From positions 17,083,501 to 17,147,500 of the forward strand of contig CM043869.1 in the NCBI GenBank assembly GCA_023846275.1: a stretch of 64,000 nt of DNA. The letters run 5' to 3'. The position numbers and the translations under genes were made by a program. Numbering within the stretch: position 1 is the first letter of the stretch; each line of letters opens with the position of its first letter. This document shows positions 25,440-37,908 of the stretch, piece by piece. Origin of the DNA: Vanilla planifolia (taxonomy: Eukaryota > Streptophyta > Magnoliopsida > Asparagales > Orchidaceae). Below the pieces are notes generated by a model that had not been told where the DNA came from, did not search any database, and was given only the letters and a program-made list of their open reading frames with translations.

Positions 25440-26011
25440 GTTGACTTCATGGTTACATATGATTTATTTTAGTCATTTTATTGTTCTTTTTTTATAGGAT
25501 TATAATGGGTCAGATATAGGACCTAAATATCATTTTTATCATTTTTTACATATTTCTTTATGCTTGCATTATTTTTCTAGTTAAGAGCACTTTAGTCATT
25601 TTTTATTTTAAATATTTCTATGATAAATGCTATAAATATACTTTAACAGATTGAAAATAAGATATGTTTATTTGATTATGAAGGTAAAACTTTGAAAGGC
25701 TTGGTTCTTAGAAGAGCATACCCCTACAATAGAGTAGAAAATCATCATTGTTCTTGAAAGAGCACACCATTGCTAATAGAAAATTTTCTCCCTTCTATCT
25801 CTTTCTCCTTCTTTCTCATCCCTCTTTGCCTTCACCTAATGCCAAATCACCATTAAAACTACTTCATCTTATTTTTCAACTAAAGAGCTCTTTTTGTTTC
25901 ACAATATCTCTCTCCACCACTTCTCTTCAAAATTCCTTAGTGCTTAAGACTTGAAGGAATTAAAATCATTAGTTGAAGTACCCATATTACATCCTCTTTT
26001 TCATGTCATCA
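25440..26011 (+). repeat. 5' LTR (approximate left end)
   Basis: Similar to 28,970-29,577 over its whole length, for example GAAAGAGCACACC near 25,755 against AAAAGAGCACACC near 29,302, and AAAATCATTAGTTGAAGT near 25,962 against the same 18 bases near 29,520. It ends TCATCA just before the primer-binding site. Divergence is high, so the element is old. Confidence 0.65.
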
Positions 26012-26014
26012 TTT

Positions 26015-26025
26015 TGGTATCAAAG
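26015..26025 (+). other. Primer-binding site (tRNA-Met type)
   Basis: TGGTATCAAAG lies three bases after the LTR end and differs by one base from TGGTATCAGAG. Confidence 0.6.
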
Positions 26026-28969
26026 AACACTCTCGACACTCGAACTATCATGATGATCCACCACTATTAGTTGATGAACCAAACTCCCAAATTGTCTGCT
26101 CTTGGCCTAGCTTCCTCTTGGTTTAACCTTACATTTAACCACTTGATGCATTGCTACTCCTTCAATCCATGAGTACCATTTAGGTGGTATAGTGTGCCTT
26201 CACCCTGGGTATATCTACAACGTCCCAAAAAGAATTAAATTTATTTTATTAATTATTTTTTATTTTTAGAACTTAAATTTTTTGTAAAAGTACATCATTG
26301 AAAAGTGGTATAGCACCTAGAAAGAGCTATATGAACTTCAAAAATAAAAATACAATTTATTAAGGTCTCATTAGTACTAAGTTAATAAAAATCGAATGTG
26401 TCTTGATTGTCGAAAAGACTAAATGTTAATAGAAGTTAAATCATAATCTAAATTATATAGCTAGTATTTGCCATAAATTAAAACAAATATTAAAAAAGTC
26501 AAAAAAAAAATTTAAACTAAACAAAGGCAAAGTGAACATGAAGAAGTTCAATTTAAAATTATCCCAAAATAAATAAGAAGTATTAAAATCATAAAATAAA
26601 GAGTAATACCTAAAAGAGAAATATAATATAATTTTTATTATATGGATTTTTAGAGAAAAATTATTAAGAATATTACATGATGTTAGAAAATTATGACATT
26701 GGCATGATGAGTCGATCTTGCTAAATAGTTTGATTTATAATTATCTAAAACATATTGGTGGCCGTTTAAATAGTTAAATGCAAAGAATATTGAAATTTCT
26801 CAATTTTTAATTAAACTTTTATATTAATTTCTTAAGAACATAGCCAATAAAATCCCTAAATGGTGAAAATGGCATGTGTTAATGGGTGATAAAACCCAAC
26901 CAATAAGAAACATTTGAAGGGGAGGGTGCATAAGCATTTTAAGGAGTGGAAGGGTAAGGTAGGGGAGGAGGTGGATTATAAAGCTTTATAAAAGGTTGTC
27001 AGTTTTATGTAGGAATTTTTGGATAATTCAAAGAGTGGGATTTGGGGAATTTATAAAGTAAGCCTTCAAGCTATTGTGGGAAATATTTTAAAAAAGGTAC
27101 AAAAGCTAAGAAAGGGAACAAAAAAAGAAGAAAATTTTAATTCCTTTAGAAAGACATGAAGTGACACAAGAAATTGAGAAAACAATCTAACTAATGAGGA
27201 CACTTCATTGTAAACTATACTATTTAACATGGTGTTTTTGACTTTTTGAATGTTGAATGATAGTTTTTGAACTTAAATTTGCAAGGTATTATTATGATGT
27301 ATGCATTTGATTTTGTGAATGATATAATGCAACATTATGCCTTAAGCATGTTCCTAAAGTATCCCATAAACTCATACATCCACATGTTACTATTGTAATG
27401 TGATAAATTGGTATCTTTTAGTCACAAAAATCAATATTTCTAAATGACTAGCATGTTATAATTGAATAGATTGATATAGAAGCTTAATAAATTAATTTTA
27501 TTCTTTACTTTGATTCTTTTGTTACAAGTAACTAATGATTCTTATTAATGGTACACACATTTTATCACATCTAATATATCATATTTAGCCAAGTTGCATG
27601 GAATAAGTGAAATGGAAAATAATGGTTTATTTAAACCAATTAAATAAAATGAGATTACTAAAGGTATCATGGATTATAAGAGGCCAACAATAAAGGTTAG
27701 TTCTTTTTGAAATTAATGGGACTAATGATATAATGTATCTTATTCTAAAGGATAATCTAGTGGTATAATGCAAACAAGAAGTTAAAAAGATATATAATCT
27801 TTATTATGAAGACTAAATCTAAATCTAATGTTAATGAAATGGAAAAGATTGAATAAAAGGTTACAAGAACCATGGGTTTAAGTGAAAAATAAAAATTAAA
27901 TTAAATTAGTTGAAAAAAAGATAAAAGGATTTAACTTAAAGAGAGGGAGTATTTCATTAGTATATTAGTCTCATTTTATATATTTCTTTTTATTTAAACC
28001 TAGCATATACATAACCCTAATCTTATATTATTTTGCACCCTTATTATATTATTCATACTTATTGAACTTAGGACTATTTACTCAACCCATTTTATATCTT
28101 AAAATAATAGATGTTATGGCTATACATTATTGGACTCTAGGAGCATAATAAGGGAGATAGTTTATAGTTTTTTTTATTTTAGCATAGATAAATGTATAAT
28201 GATTTTGGATAATATATGATTTATTATATATAGTTGCAAAAACTATATATATATATATATATATTGGTTTGACATTTGAAATAGTTTTAATACTTAAATT
28301 TTTGTTATATAAACTAATTTTATGAAAGGCTTATTTGGCCTTGTAAAAGTGATTTAGATTTATTATTCTTAAGTTTGGTGCAAGAGGGAATTTTATAACG
28401 CTAAAAAGGATTTCAAAATAAAGGTGTTTTTATATTGTAAATATTTTCTTAAGAAACAAAAAAGAAAAATTGATAAACAATTGTGTGGCAACAACTAGTG
28501 TCACAAGTTCCCTATCACCCCTACATATCTCAACATAATGTGAGACAAAGCTCACTTTGGTTCTAAAGAGAACAGGTCCACCTCCACCTTTGAAGAGTCA
28601 TGGCACACCTCCTGCATGCTCAAAGCACCACCCATATAGTCCATAGCTTTTGTAAGAAGTGCGTCCTACTTTCTTGCCAGTCCCATCAAACCCTTAGTTG
28701 CCTTGATAGCCCTAAGTACTTCCTTGAAAATGTTAATTAGAAAATCCTAACTCCTAAACCATTCCACCTCTAGATAAAATCATATTGGTTTGAAACAAAT
28801 TTCATGCATTTAAAATCGAGCAAGTGTAGCAAAATTGATTTCCAATTGTTTGTCAATTATGTCTCAAAGTTTTGTCAAGTGTGCTTTGATGAATTTTCTT
28901 CTAATACTAGTCACAATGATGATCCATTAAGAATAGAACTCTACACAGAAGAGTTTTTTTAAATAGGAG
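26026..28969 (+). other. Internal region of the LTR element
   Basis: It is AT-rich, with stops in all frames, and has a (TA)n run at about 28,245-28,264. The stretch 28,490-28,740 is less AT-rich, but no frame in it was recognised. No polypurine tract could be fixed before the right LTR. Confidence 0.4.
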
Positions 28970-29577
28970 AAAACTCATGGAAGATGGGTTACATTATTGT
29001 CACATAGTTTTTTTAGTTATTTATTTTTCTTTTGTAAGGTTGTATTAGATCATATATATAAGAGTCACATGACATTTTTATCATTTTTTGTGTATTTTTT
29101 ATATTTGAATTGTTTTCCTAGTTAAGAGAATTTTAGTCATTTTTCTTCTATTTTAAGAATTCTTATTATGAGCTTTATAAATATGATTTGGTGAAATGAA
29201 TATAAGACACCCTATTTTTATTACAAATATGGAGTCTTAAATTGCTTTGTGCTTGATGGAGCATAATCCTATTAGTAGAGTAGAGAATCATCTTTGTGAT
29301 TAAAAGAGCACACCTCTATCAATAAAGTAGAAAATTACCTTCCTTCTCCCTTGTATCTGCTCTTTCCCAATCTTATACCACCCTTACCTCATGACCCAAA
29401 CACCTTTAAAACCCTTCATTTTAATTTTAAATTCAAAAGTTACTATTTTTTCACCATATCTCTCCATTTTTTCTTTTTTCTCTTCAAAACCCTTCAATGG
29501 TTGAGACCTTAAAGTAGTCCAAAATCATTAGTTGAAGTCATGCTTCGTACCTTTTTACCTTCCACATCATCACATAT
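28970..29577 (+). repeat. 3' LTR (approximate left end)
   Basis: Partner of the repeat at 25,440-26,011. It ends near CCACATCATCA at about 29,575, parallel to GTCATCA at 26,011. Confidence 0.6.
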
Positions 29578-29599
29578 CCTTAAGTTTAAAGGACATTGA

Positions 29600-31330
29600 A
29601 ACTTGATCCTTGCACCAAGCTACAACATTAGCAACATGGTCTTTTGGACTTCAAAGTAGATTGCTTACAGTAAGATTTCCTCCTCACAAAGATGACAATA
29701 ATTTTGACAAAGGCTCCTTTGTTTTTGAATGCTACTGGTCATCTCTCTTAACTCAAGGTAATGCATTAATGCTTGGCCATGCATCTTATTTTGAGTAAAA
29801 GTAGGCTCATAATTCTTCACCTAAAACTTTAGGAAGTAGCCTTCATTTAGTAGCCTCTTGATTAGAGGCTTAATTACCTTACATTTAGAAGTCTTGTTGC
29901 CATGATCCTCTTAGCATTTGCAAAGCTTTGTTATATCTCAATTATTCTTATTGGTGTCTTATGCTTTTGGTACAATCACTCTATTTTGATTGACATTAAA
30001 TCTTTTCAAGAGATGTGCTTAAGGAGTTGTCAAAATGCCAAAATTAGAATCCTAGAGGGAGATGGTCACTTGAAGAGGTCTTTCAAGAATCCATTATACT
30101 AATCATCAATCCTTTTTGCCCTTGATTGAGGGACTCAAAGAAAAATTCCTTTCCTTTTATTTTTCTTATTAAGGCTAAAGAGAATTCCTCATTGATAAAG
30201 AATATAGCCCCATTAAAGATTTTATTTTGTAACGACCATGGGGATAGCTAATGAGATACTTGTGAAATCCCTCAGATTGAAGAGATCTAATAAGTGTTGC
30301 TTAAGAAAGTGAAGAGTCTTCTAGGTCTACTTTTAGAACATTCTTGAATCTTTTTGGAAAAGCTAAAGGTGTTTCAAATTGATGTTGTGTCTTCTTGTAA
30401 AGAGATTTATAGACCCTTTTGAGTCTAATGCAACTGACAAAAGATGGAAAAAATCACCTCTTAAGTTAGCTAAAGAAGAAAATGGATTTGAGAGGCGACT
30501 TACAAAACTATTCAAAGACAATGCCTTTAAGAAAGCTAAGAAAAGCCTACACCTTATATGTCTTGATATGAAATGAAAAGAGGCAATAACCTCAAACTTT
30601 CAAAGATAAATATAGGGATTTGAGTTATTATTGTTGAAAGAAAATTTGTGTAATGATAGATTTAGATGTAGAGGTGTTAAGATGAAATCCTTTGTGAAGG
30701 GAGAAACCTCCTTGATGATGTGTAGGATATGCCAATTTACCTAAAGTAAGTGGAATCCCTCAGCGAGGTGATAAGGGAATCCTTGAGGAGCTAAGATGAT
30801 GATTGATTGCCCCTCACGACCAAGTCAATGGCATGAAGGTGACTCAGTTGAGTTAGAGGTAAAGGGCCTTGCAACATAAGGAATTATTGGGGTGTCAATA
30901 GGTAATGATGTATAAAAATATGTAATAAAGGCTTTATGCTAGTGAAGGCCATGTAGTTGAGCTCAAGTGCAAAATGATGAACCTTGAACTATTCTTAGTT
31001 AGAAGGATATAAGTTCAACACCATCTTCCTTGGTGGAACAACTAAATCAACTATGAGCTTCCCCCCTATAAGTGTAGAAGTAGAAGGCAATTTGGAAAAA
31101 GGTCCTCAATTATTACAAAAAAATAAAGAGTATTATTAGTTGTTAAGGGAGAAGTTTTTGGGGCTTGAGGTAGAGATACAAGGATTTTTACTTCCTCTTG
31201 ACCATAGGTCTTGTGTAGTTCTCCCTAAGAAAAAAATTAACACCTTGATTTTCCATTCCAAATTACTTATCAACCTCTTATAAATGATCCCAAAAGATGA
31301 TGCAAAAAATGAATTCAAGAAATTAACAAA
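29600..31330 (-). pseudogene. Decayed Ty3/gypsy gag fragment (Tat-like)
   Basis: On the minus strand at about 29,850-29,940 the reading is C-K-C-stop-EDHGNKTSKCKVIKPLIKRLL, then NEGYFLKF. This matches the conserved end of Tat-type gag, whose pattern is C-x-FH-x-DHGHxTxxCxxLKxxIExLIxxGYLxxF. The rest up to 31,330 has gag-like density of charged codons but no motif that I can name, so the upper boundary is inference. Protease, expected just below, was not recognised. It is next to, and opposite in strand from, the LTR element that ends at 29,577. Confidence 0.55.
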
Positions 31331-32439
31331 AGGTTATTTTAATTGGATATGTTAGAAGTTTAGAATATAGTAATAAAAGAGTAGTGAGACCCTAATCCTC
31401 ATAGGCTACACTTCAAAGGTAATAAGGAGGAAAGCTCACTATAAGTTCCAAGGTTCTCTTGAGTAGCTAATCTTCCTTCATTCCTCTAAATTAAGGAAAA
31501 AAGGAAGAAAACAAAAGCATAATAAGATGGAAATTAACTTTAAGTACATTAGGATGAGAGAAATAAGATGGAAGATGTAGTATTACTCATAGGTACACAA
31601 AATCAAGATGAATAAGAGCTAACCTTAATAAAACTACTCTTGTGTGCACCAGATTGAGAGGAATGAGAAAAAAGCTAAGAAAAACTATTACTAGGTTCTC
31701 CTCTAAGATCAAGGTTGGTTGAAGGGAAGAAGAGCAAAACTAAACAAAGTAAGACTTCTCTTAAGTAGTTCTTCTCTTACCAAGCTACAATGAGTCTTTT
31801 TTATAGTTGTAAGTTAATACCCTCTTAATAACCTTTCTTCCTATGATAAGTGCATGTATTGGATTAATTACAATTAGTCATCTCCTTTAGAGGACTTGTC
31901 CATGAGTGATAGAAATTTTCTTTGCTTATGCTCATGCTTGCATGACTGTGTGCTGACCTAGCCTCCCTATGTCGAGGTATTATTCCCTTAGGTCAACCGA
32001 TTCTGACCCAAGTAAATTTTGTCATCAAAAGTCACATCAACATTTAAAAACTATGGTACCTCATATAAAGATCATGATCTCCCTTAATAGTCAATAAGAC
32101 AATTTATTCTTACTTCCTAAAAACTTATTAATAGATGTCACACCTTATCTGATTATTCTTATCCTTAAGATCTCATTTGATGTTTACTCCTTGTAGTATT
32201 TGGATGTTAGAGTCCCACCAACTTCTATGTGGAACATCTATGAACCACATTTTATCAATACAAATTATCTCTTTAACATTATAAATGTTATTACCCATCT
32301 CTCTAAATTAAGATATTATCTTATTTGATTATCCTAATCCAACCCAAGTGGGTTTTGTTTTCAATAGACACTTCTACATCTAAAGAACATGATATCTCAT
32401 ATAAAAATCAAGATCTTTCAGTAGATATATGATAACTCA
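31331..32439. other. Intergenic, possible LTR of the gag fragment
   Basis: By position this would be the 5' LTR side of the minus-strand gag fragment. The segment 31,900-32,010 is less AT-rich (GACCTAGCCTCCCTATGTCG). No partner copy was seen, so it stays unassigned. Confidence 0.3.
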
Positions 32440-33148
32440 TAATCTATTTGTGAGATATCTTTTTCTAAACCCTCAATAATTATCATATATCAAAGTTACA
32501 ACAAAGAATTAAATAAAAATATAAAAAAAATTAAAAAAAGTAAAAGAGAGAGTATACGTGTTTTAGCCAATGGTGGGAGATATCTTAATTTGCCTTTCTT
32601 CACCCTTTTATTAATGATAAGGCATAATATGTTTTTTTATAAAATTTATATATTTTTAATTTCCTTATGTTGCATGCAATTTAACCATCAATCAACCATT
32701 ATAGAGAAAATCTATACACATGGATGTGTGGTCTATGTGCACTCTCCACATTGCACATACACATATTGTATGTGTGTTGCACTCAGTGTTGGCATTGCAA
32801 GCATAATGCACACACTCGGTAAGTGGTGCATGTTGTGGCACATGTGGCACACGTGTTGATAGTGGTACTTACTGTGGTGCATGTTACACATGCAGTGGTA
32901 GTGGAATCTACTATGCAACTTGTTGAATGCTCAGTAATATACCCCTCAAGCCCTGCTATGTGTTGTGGCTTGCCACACACTATTGTGCTCACTCTTGCAA
33001 ACACGCCTGTATGTCTTGCACAGTGTTGTGTGCAATGTGAATCATGTACACTACCGTGCGTGTTGAGCAACCTATGTTATTCTATATCTTGCAACATGCA
33101 TGCTCTTTTTGTACATTATTGCATGTGCACCACTTTGCACATGTAACA
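32440..33148 (-). repeat. 3' LTR of the gypsy element
   Basis: On the minus strand it starts TGTTACATGTGC, a typical TG start. Its lower 350 bases match the LTR at 37,909-38,322: both hold TAATGATAAGG(C/T)ATAATAT and the ATGTGGTCT block. The upper part, about 32,790-33,130, is full of TGTG/CACA words and CATGC and has no counterpart in the other LTR. Confidence 0.65.
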
Positions 33149-33160
33149 ACCTTTTTGTGA
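33149..33160 (-). other. Polypurine tract, degenerate
   Basis: On the minus strand CACAAAAAGGT directly precedes the LTR start TGTTAC. This is where plus-strand DNA synthesis would have been primed. Confidence 0.4.
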
Positions 33161-33499
33161 AAAATCCTTCCTTGAGTCCTCTTTAGTAATAAACTTCTTA
33201 ATAACTAAATGAACTTACATTTGATCCCTTGATTGTAGGTCCTTTTTTACGATTTGAGTCATGTCAAATCTTCTTCAAATATAATTGAATTTTCTAATTA
33301 TTTTTGTGTTTATCTCATGTAAAGGTCTTTATGGTTGTTGTAAACTAAGTTAAGGGAATAATGATGGATTCTCAAGTTTGTACCATTTTTTTAGTGGTAA
33401 GTCTTTTTTTTCTTTTCAATTAGATAAGAAGACTTGGTCATTGGCTTTGTTTGAATGATTCTTTTCTTATGGATGTCATCTTATTTTGAGGTCTTGTCA

Positions 33500-34480
33500 A
33501 CATCCATAGCTAGATTATCCATAAGTGTTTTGTGCTCATGGGGTTCTTCATGAAGCATATATGGCTCAAAGGCTTTAGTTATCAATACTCATGACTTAGT
33601 AAATTTCCATATATGTTAATAGTTGTAAGCATTAGCATTAACTTCTGTATTATCTTGAAAGGGATATATTGTCTTGGTTTTTGCTACTTTGCATCTTTTT
33701 TAATCTTTTCTTACTAATATAAATCCAAACAACGTCACATATATAAATTTTTTTTGAACTCTATGTTGGTCATGTCACTTGTTATATATTCTTTGAGATT
33801 CAAGTAATAGTTTTTCAACACTCACATGTATATATTGTACTCTTTCACGAAAATTTTGAGCTCTTTGTTGAGTCTCATTTTCAGATTCTTCCACTACTTA
33901 TAATGTGAATTCCAAGTCTAGCATTTGGTATGAATCCCATAAGGGCTTCTAAAAGACTCATTATTATATATTTACATAACAGGTTGTATGCATATCATAC
34001 AATTGTAATACTCTCATCCCACGTCTTTGGGTGCCAAGCATTAAACCCCTTAGTGGATAAGTAATTGTTGTATTTATAACTTTAGTTTGTCCATCAGTCT
34101 ATGGATGAAAGGTTGTAGTCCACATCAAAGTCGTATCCATCATTTCCCATAATGCTTCTCAAAATTTGTTAACAAAATTAGTATCCCAAGTTGATTTGAT
34201 CAGTGGTAGTAATCCAAAATGAACTTATATATTTTGGAAGAAGATGATCAGTGCTTGTTGACTTGTAACCTCTTGTCTACATCGCATTTGTTTGATCATC
34301 TTGGAGAGTCTATATTTTACTATGAATTGATAGTTGTGTCCACATCAGGTTGTTGGTTGTCCTTCGATAAAGTTTATTGAGATACTACTTCTTGGTCTAA
34401 TTAGCATTGATAATACCATATATAGCCTCTACTTGCGATTGGATGATTCTCATGTACAATATAACATAGACCCGTGAATA
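33500..34480 (-). pseudogene. Gypsy integrase, decayed
   Basis: On the minus strand, INFIEGQPTT near 34,350-34,380 matches the usual MDFIxGLP at the start of the catalytic core. HP-stop-TDGQTKVIN at about 34,070-34,105 matches HPQTDGQTExxN, where the stop is a CAG-to-TAG change. The C-terminal part reads ERVQYIHVSVEKLLLESQ near 33,790-33,860 and EPYMLHEEPHEH near 33,540-33,575, as in integrase C-termini with KxHDxHR between them. It would have inserted the element cDNA. Confidence 0.75.
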
Positions 34481-34799
34481 AATTTCTTAACTTTTGAGTT
34501 CATGTGGGTCCAATGACATACCTCTATAAATTTAGGATGGTCTTCAAAACTCTAAAGTGCATAAATACCCTAGATGTATAGGCCCTATGTACCGACCTTG
34601 TTTGATCGTAACATTAGGGTACACACAACTATGTTCCTTATTAGAGAAATTCATTTTGAATTACAAACTATGAGACTAACCTTCTTGTGCATCTCAAAAA
34701 ATTCCTTCAAAATATGAATTGTCTTTATATTTGGTAGTATATGCCTTAAATTCTATAGGTTGTATTTGCATAACAATTATTAAGTATAACAAGATTGAG

Positions 34800-35360
34800 G
34801 AAGGATGACAAGTTTATTTTGTGTACCCTTCTTATATTTAATGATTAAGTTAAATTATTATAAGCATGACATTTACATGAGATGTTGTGCTTCTTATAGC
34901 TTTGATTAAGTCTACAAAAATGTGAGTGCCATTGAACTAAGTGTATTATGGTCTTCTTTCCAAGAATGTTTGGCCTCCATTATCTAAAGCTTAATGTAAA
35001 TCTTGAAGTTCTTTGTCATAAATTAAATAGTTCTTTTATGCTCCTTGTAATAATTCTGAATAGTAAGTTATAGGCTTGTCTTTTTATATTTTACATGAGA
35101 GTTAGGACTAGTGCTCTACAAATTATCTCTTTTAATTATTGAAACATTTGTTGATGTAGGTCTATTTTATCAAACTTTATGTGTGGATGAGTAAATATGC
35201 ATAATGGCATTGAAATCTTAAAGAATCTTCTAAACATTCTTTAATACTAATAGCTTTAAGAAAACTCCTAACTTTAATAATATTTTTATTTCTAGGACAT
35301 TCCTCATTAGCCTTAATCTTTTCCTTATCAATTCTTATTTTACCAATACTAACTTAAAAG
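34800..35360 (-). pseudogene. Gypsy RNase H and connection domain, decayed
   Basis: On the minus strand the connection block IDKEKIKA and IIKVRSFLKA lies near 35,240-35,340, matching VDPEKIxA and VRSFLGL. KDKPITYYSELLQGA at about 35,036-35,080 and YDKELQDLH at about 34,995-35,020 match the RNase H pattern RPIAYFSxxL and YDKELxAL. It would have degraded the RNA strand after copying. Confidence 0.7.
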
Positions 35361-35479
35361 CCCAAATAACCAAATACATAAGGGTATCCATTACATACTC
35401 ACACTTCTTGTCATTCAACTTTCGTTAATGATTCTATAGGAATCTGAACATCTTTATTAGATGTTTTGCATGCTTTTCA

Positions 35480-35860
35480 AGCATATTACAATAAATGAGA
35501 ATGTCATCAAGGTATAACACGAAAGAAATACTTTAAGTAAGGTTGAAGAATATCATTCAATAATCAGATGAATGCTAAGGTGTTACACAACTAAAATGAC
35601 ATCACCAACCACTCATGCAATCTTTATCTAGTCTTAAAAACTATCTTCCATGTGTTCTTTTTTATGATTCTTTGTGATTATTCATGCATGCTTTAACTAG
35701 TTCAAGAAATAGTTAATTCTTGGTAGAAGATAGTTATTATTGATGGTGATTTTGTTGAGTGCCCAATCATCCACACACATACACCACACAATCCTCCATC
35801 CTTCTTTGGTAACATGAACACTGGAAAGCCACATATAGAGATACTTCAATGATTTTATTA
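35480..35860 (-). pseudogene. Gypsy reverse transcriptase, decayed
   Basis: PVFMLPKKDGG near 35,790-35,825 (minus) matches PVxxVxKKDGGWRMC. The catalytic box YLDDILIY is at about 35,493-35,517, with both Asp present and EKHAKHL just after it. The RT core between them is shortened to about 300 bases, so the PFGLxNAP region is reduced or lost by an internal deletion. Confidence 0.75.
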
Positions 35861-36659
35861 TTAATCTTTTCATTTTCTACCATAGAGTTGTTGTACATAC
35901 CTATGTTTAGAAGCACTAAATCAAATAAAAGTTGAATATCATGCTTCACAACATGCTTTGAGGTAACTTTGTGTTTCATTGAATGATGCTACATATTCTC
36001 TTGTCATCTTCTAAAGTGGTCCCAAGAGGTGGCCACATTCTTTGGTACTAATTTTTGGTTTCTTGGGTTTAATTAATAGTAACACATAATTTTAGTTAGC
36101 ATGCATTTATTAACCTCTTTATTTGGCCAAAGAAATAATGTCTACTGTTGTCTTTTTGTTATCCTATGTTATAATAAATTTTTGTTTTTCTATGAGAATT
36201 GATATTATTAGGCTCAAATACAGTGTCTCAGTCATACAAGTATGAGCATCCCAATATGAAAATATAAATATCCAAAGACACTATTTCATATATAATATCA
36301 TTAATATATTCTTATGTGATTGTGAAATTCATTATGCATTATTTTGACTCTTCCCTCAAAATATTTCTAAATCCACGTTGAAGAACATGATCTTGGATGG
36401 GGTGTAGCTTCTAAGTGCAACCTCTTCATGAGACTTTCATTATGTATCAATGTCAATGATAATACTAACAAGCTCCTTCACATAAATATAGGTTGTAAAG
36501 AGTTCCTCTCTTTTTGATGCAATTTCATTAACTTTACACATGAAATCTTTTGGTCTCACCAAGAGGGATAAACTCTCATATACTTGCCACAAAGCCTTTA
36601 AAATCCTCTCACTTTTGGCTACAAGAAGTACCTTATTTTCTCCATGCTTTTGAGCTTTT

Positions 36660-37880
36660 CTTGGAATAGATTAGGGTGTAAGATCTAACATTTTTCCAAT
36701 GTGACCTTCCTTTTTATAATGGGTACAATACTTTCGAGTCCTACTTTTTGAGTGAAAATTTGTTGTTGTGGTCATCATCTTTTTTTAAGGAGTACACTTT
36801 CCTTTTTTACATTTATTTGACTTAATGTTGGTCTTTTTTGTATTCAAACTCAAACGTGATGGCTTGTATCAAAGATTTCATAAGGAATATGGTTAGTTCT
36901 ATATAATAAGATAATACAAACATGAGATATATTTAGATAATATATACATCTCATCAATAAGTCTCCATCAAATCATAACTTATCATTAGAATTTAGTATT
37001 ATATTCTTACACCATTTATCCTTATCAATGTTATTAGTTGTGCAACTTTCTTCATGTTTCCTCAAAGTATCCCACATGATAAAACTATTTTTTTTATTAT
37101 TTTCTTATATTGGCTCTATGTTATTTCTATAACTAAATCATTTCTTAATATAGAACCTTAGGAGTTACCTACTCTTTTAAAAATAATTGCTAATAGGAAG
37201 GGTGCTTATTATAGTCTTATAATGCATTCACTACCACCCAAAAGAGCAAGCACAAGACATCCAAAAGCGAAGCAAACACATGCCAATGAATAAAGCACGC
37301 ACAAAGAGGAGCTTGACATGAACTCACATGAAAGCTACTTTTTTTGCCACACAAAGTGGACTCTACTTTTTCATGCCAACACTTAAGTGAGCATTCCACT
37401 AGTTTAACATATGACCCATTATCTTTAATCAAGCATATGTCATCTTATTAGTTGATGAGTAGTTGTCAAAGAAAAATGTCTTTAATTACACTAATAAAGC
37501 TTCTACTTTCTTTACATTTACTATATCAACATAAATATGTATATCAAATTTAACATTCTTAACATTTAAGGAGTGAGATTGATGATGTTATTCTTATTTT
37601 TGTCTCCAAATATTCTTAAATTAATACCAAATTTAGAGTTCTTATGGTTAAAAATATTTTCTTTGCTTGACAAATTTTGTTCCAAATTTGTTATCAAAGA
37701 GGATTGGGTTTTCAGCAATAACTTCATTAATACTTGTATTTTTTCATTAATGAAGCTACATATACTTTTGGATTTCATAGTGAAATAGTCTATGTAGTCA
37801 TATTGACTAAAACCTTCATAATCTCTTATTTCCTTTTTTCGGCTTGGTCTTCAACTTCTTCTTAGTACTTATCATCTATG
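36660..37880 (-). pseudogene. Gypsy gag region with degenerate zinc knuckle
   Basis: The minus strand at about 36,678-36,735 reads YCTHYKKEGHIGKMLDL, a CCHC knuckle in which the second and last cysteines are replaced; GHIGK is kept. Below it KVLLVAKSER and related text suggests the start of protease. Above it, gag sequence to the primer site is not recognisable. The segment 37,190-37,440 looks different in composition and may be an insertion. Confidence 0.5.
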
Positions 37881-37892
37881 TCAAATAGAAGT

Positions 37893-37904
37893 GCTATGAA
37901 ACTA
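37893..37904 (-). other. Primer-binding site, degenerate
   Basis: The minus strand reads TAGTTTCATAGC, which keeps 9 of 12 bases of TGGTATCAGAGC. It sits a few bases inside the 5' LTR, as expected for tRNA-Met priming. Confidence 0.5.
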
Positions 37905-37908
37905 AAAT

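Larger units (their letters stand above)
25440..29577 (+). mobile_element. LTR retrotransposon without recognisable genes
   Basis: Two direct repeats of about 570-610 bases flank an internal region of about 2.95 kb. A primer-binding site TGGTATCAAAG follows the left repeat, so the element runs plus. The internal part shows no gag, protease, RT or integrase motif in any frame. This suggests a non-autonomous element (LARD-like) or one whose genes have decayed or been deleted. At 26,218 inside it, AACGTCCCAAAAAG could mark another nested repeat, unproven. Confidence 0.6.

Noticed and set aside
32590-33146. Overlapping Cys/His/Val-rich frames on both strands
   Set aside because: They come from TGTG/CACA-rich LTR sequence; composition explains the odd proteins.
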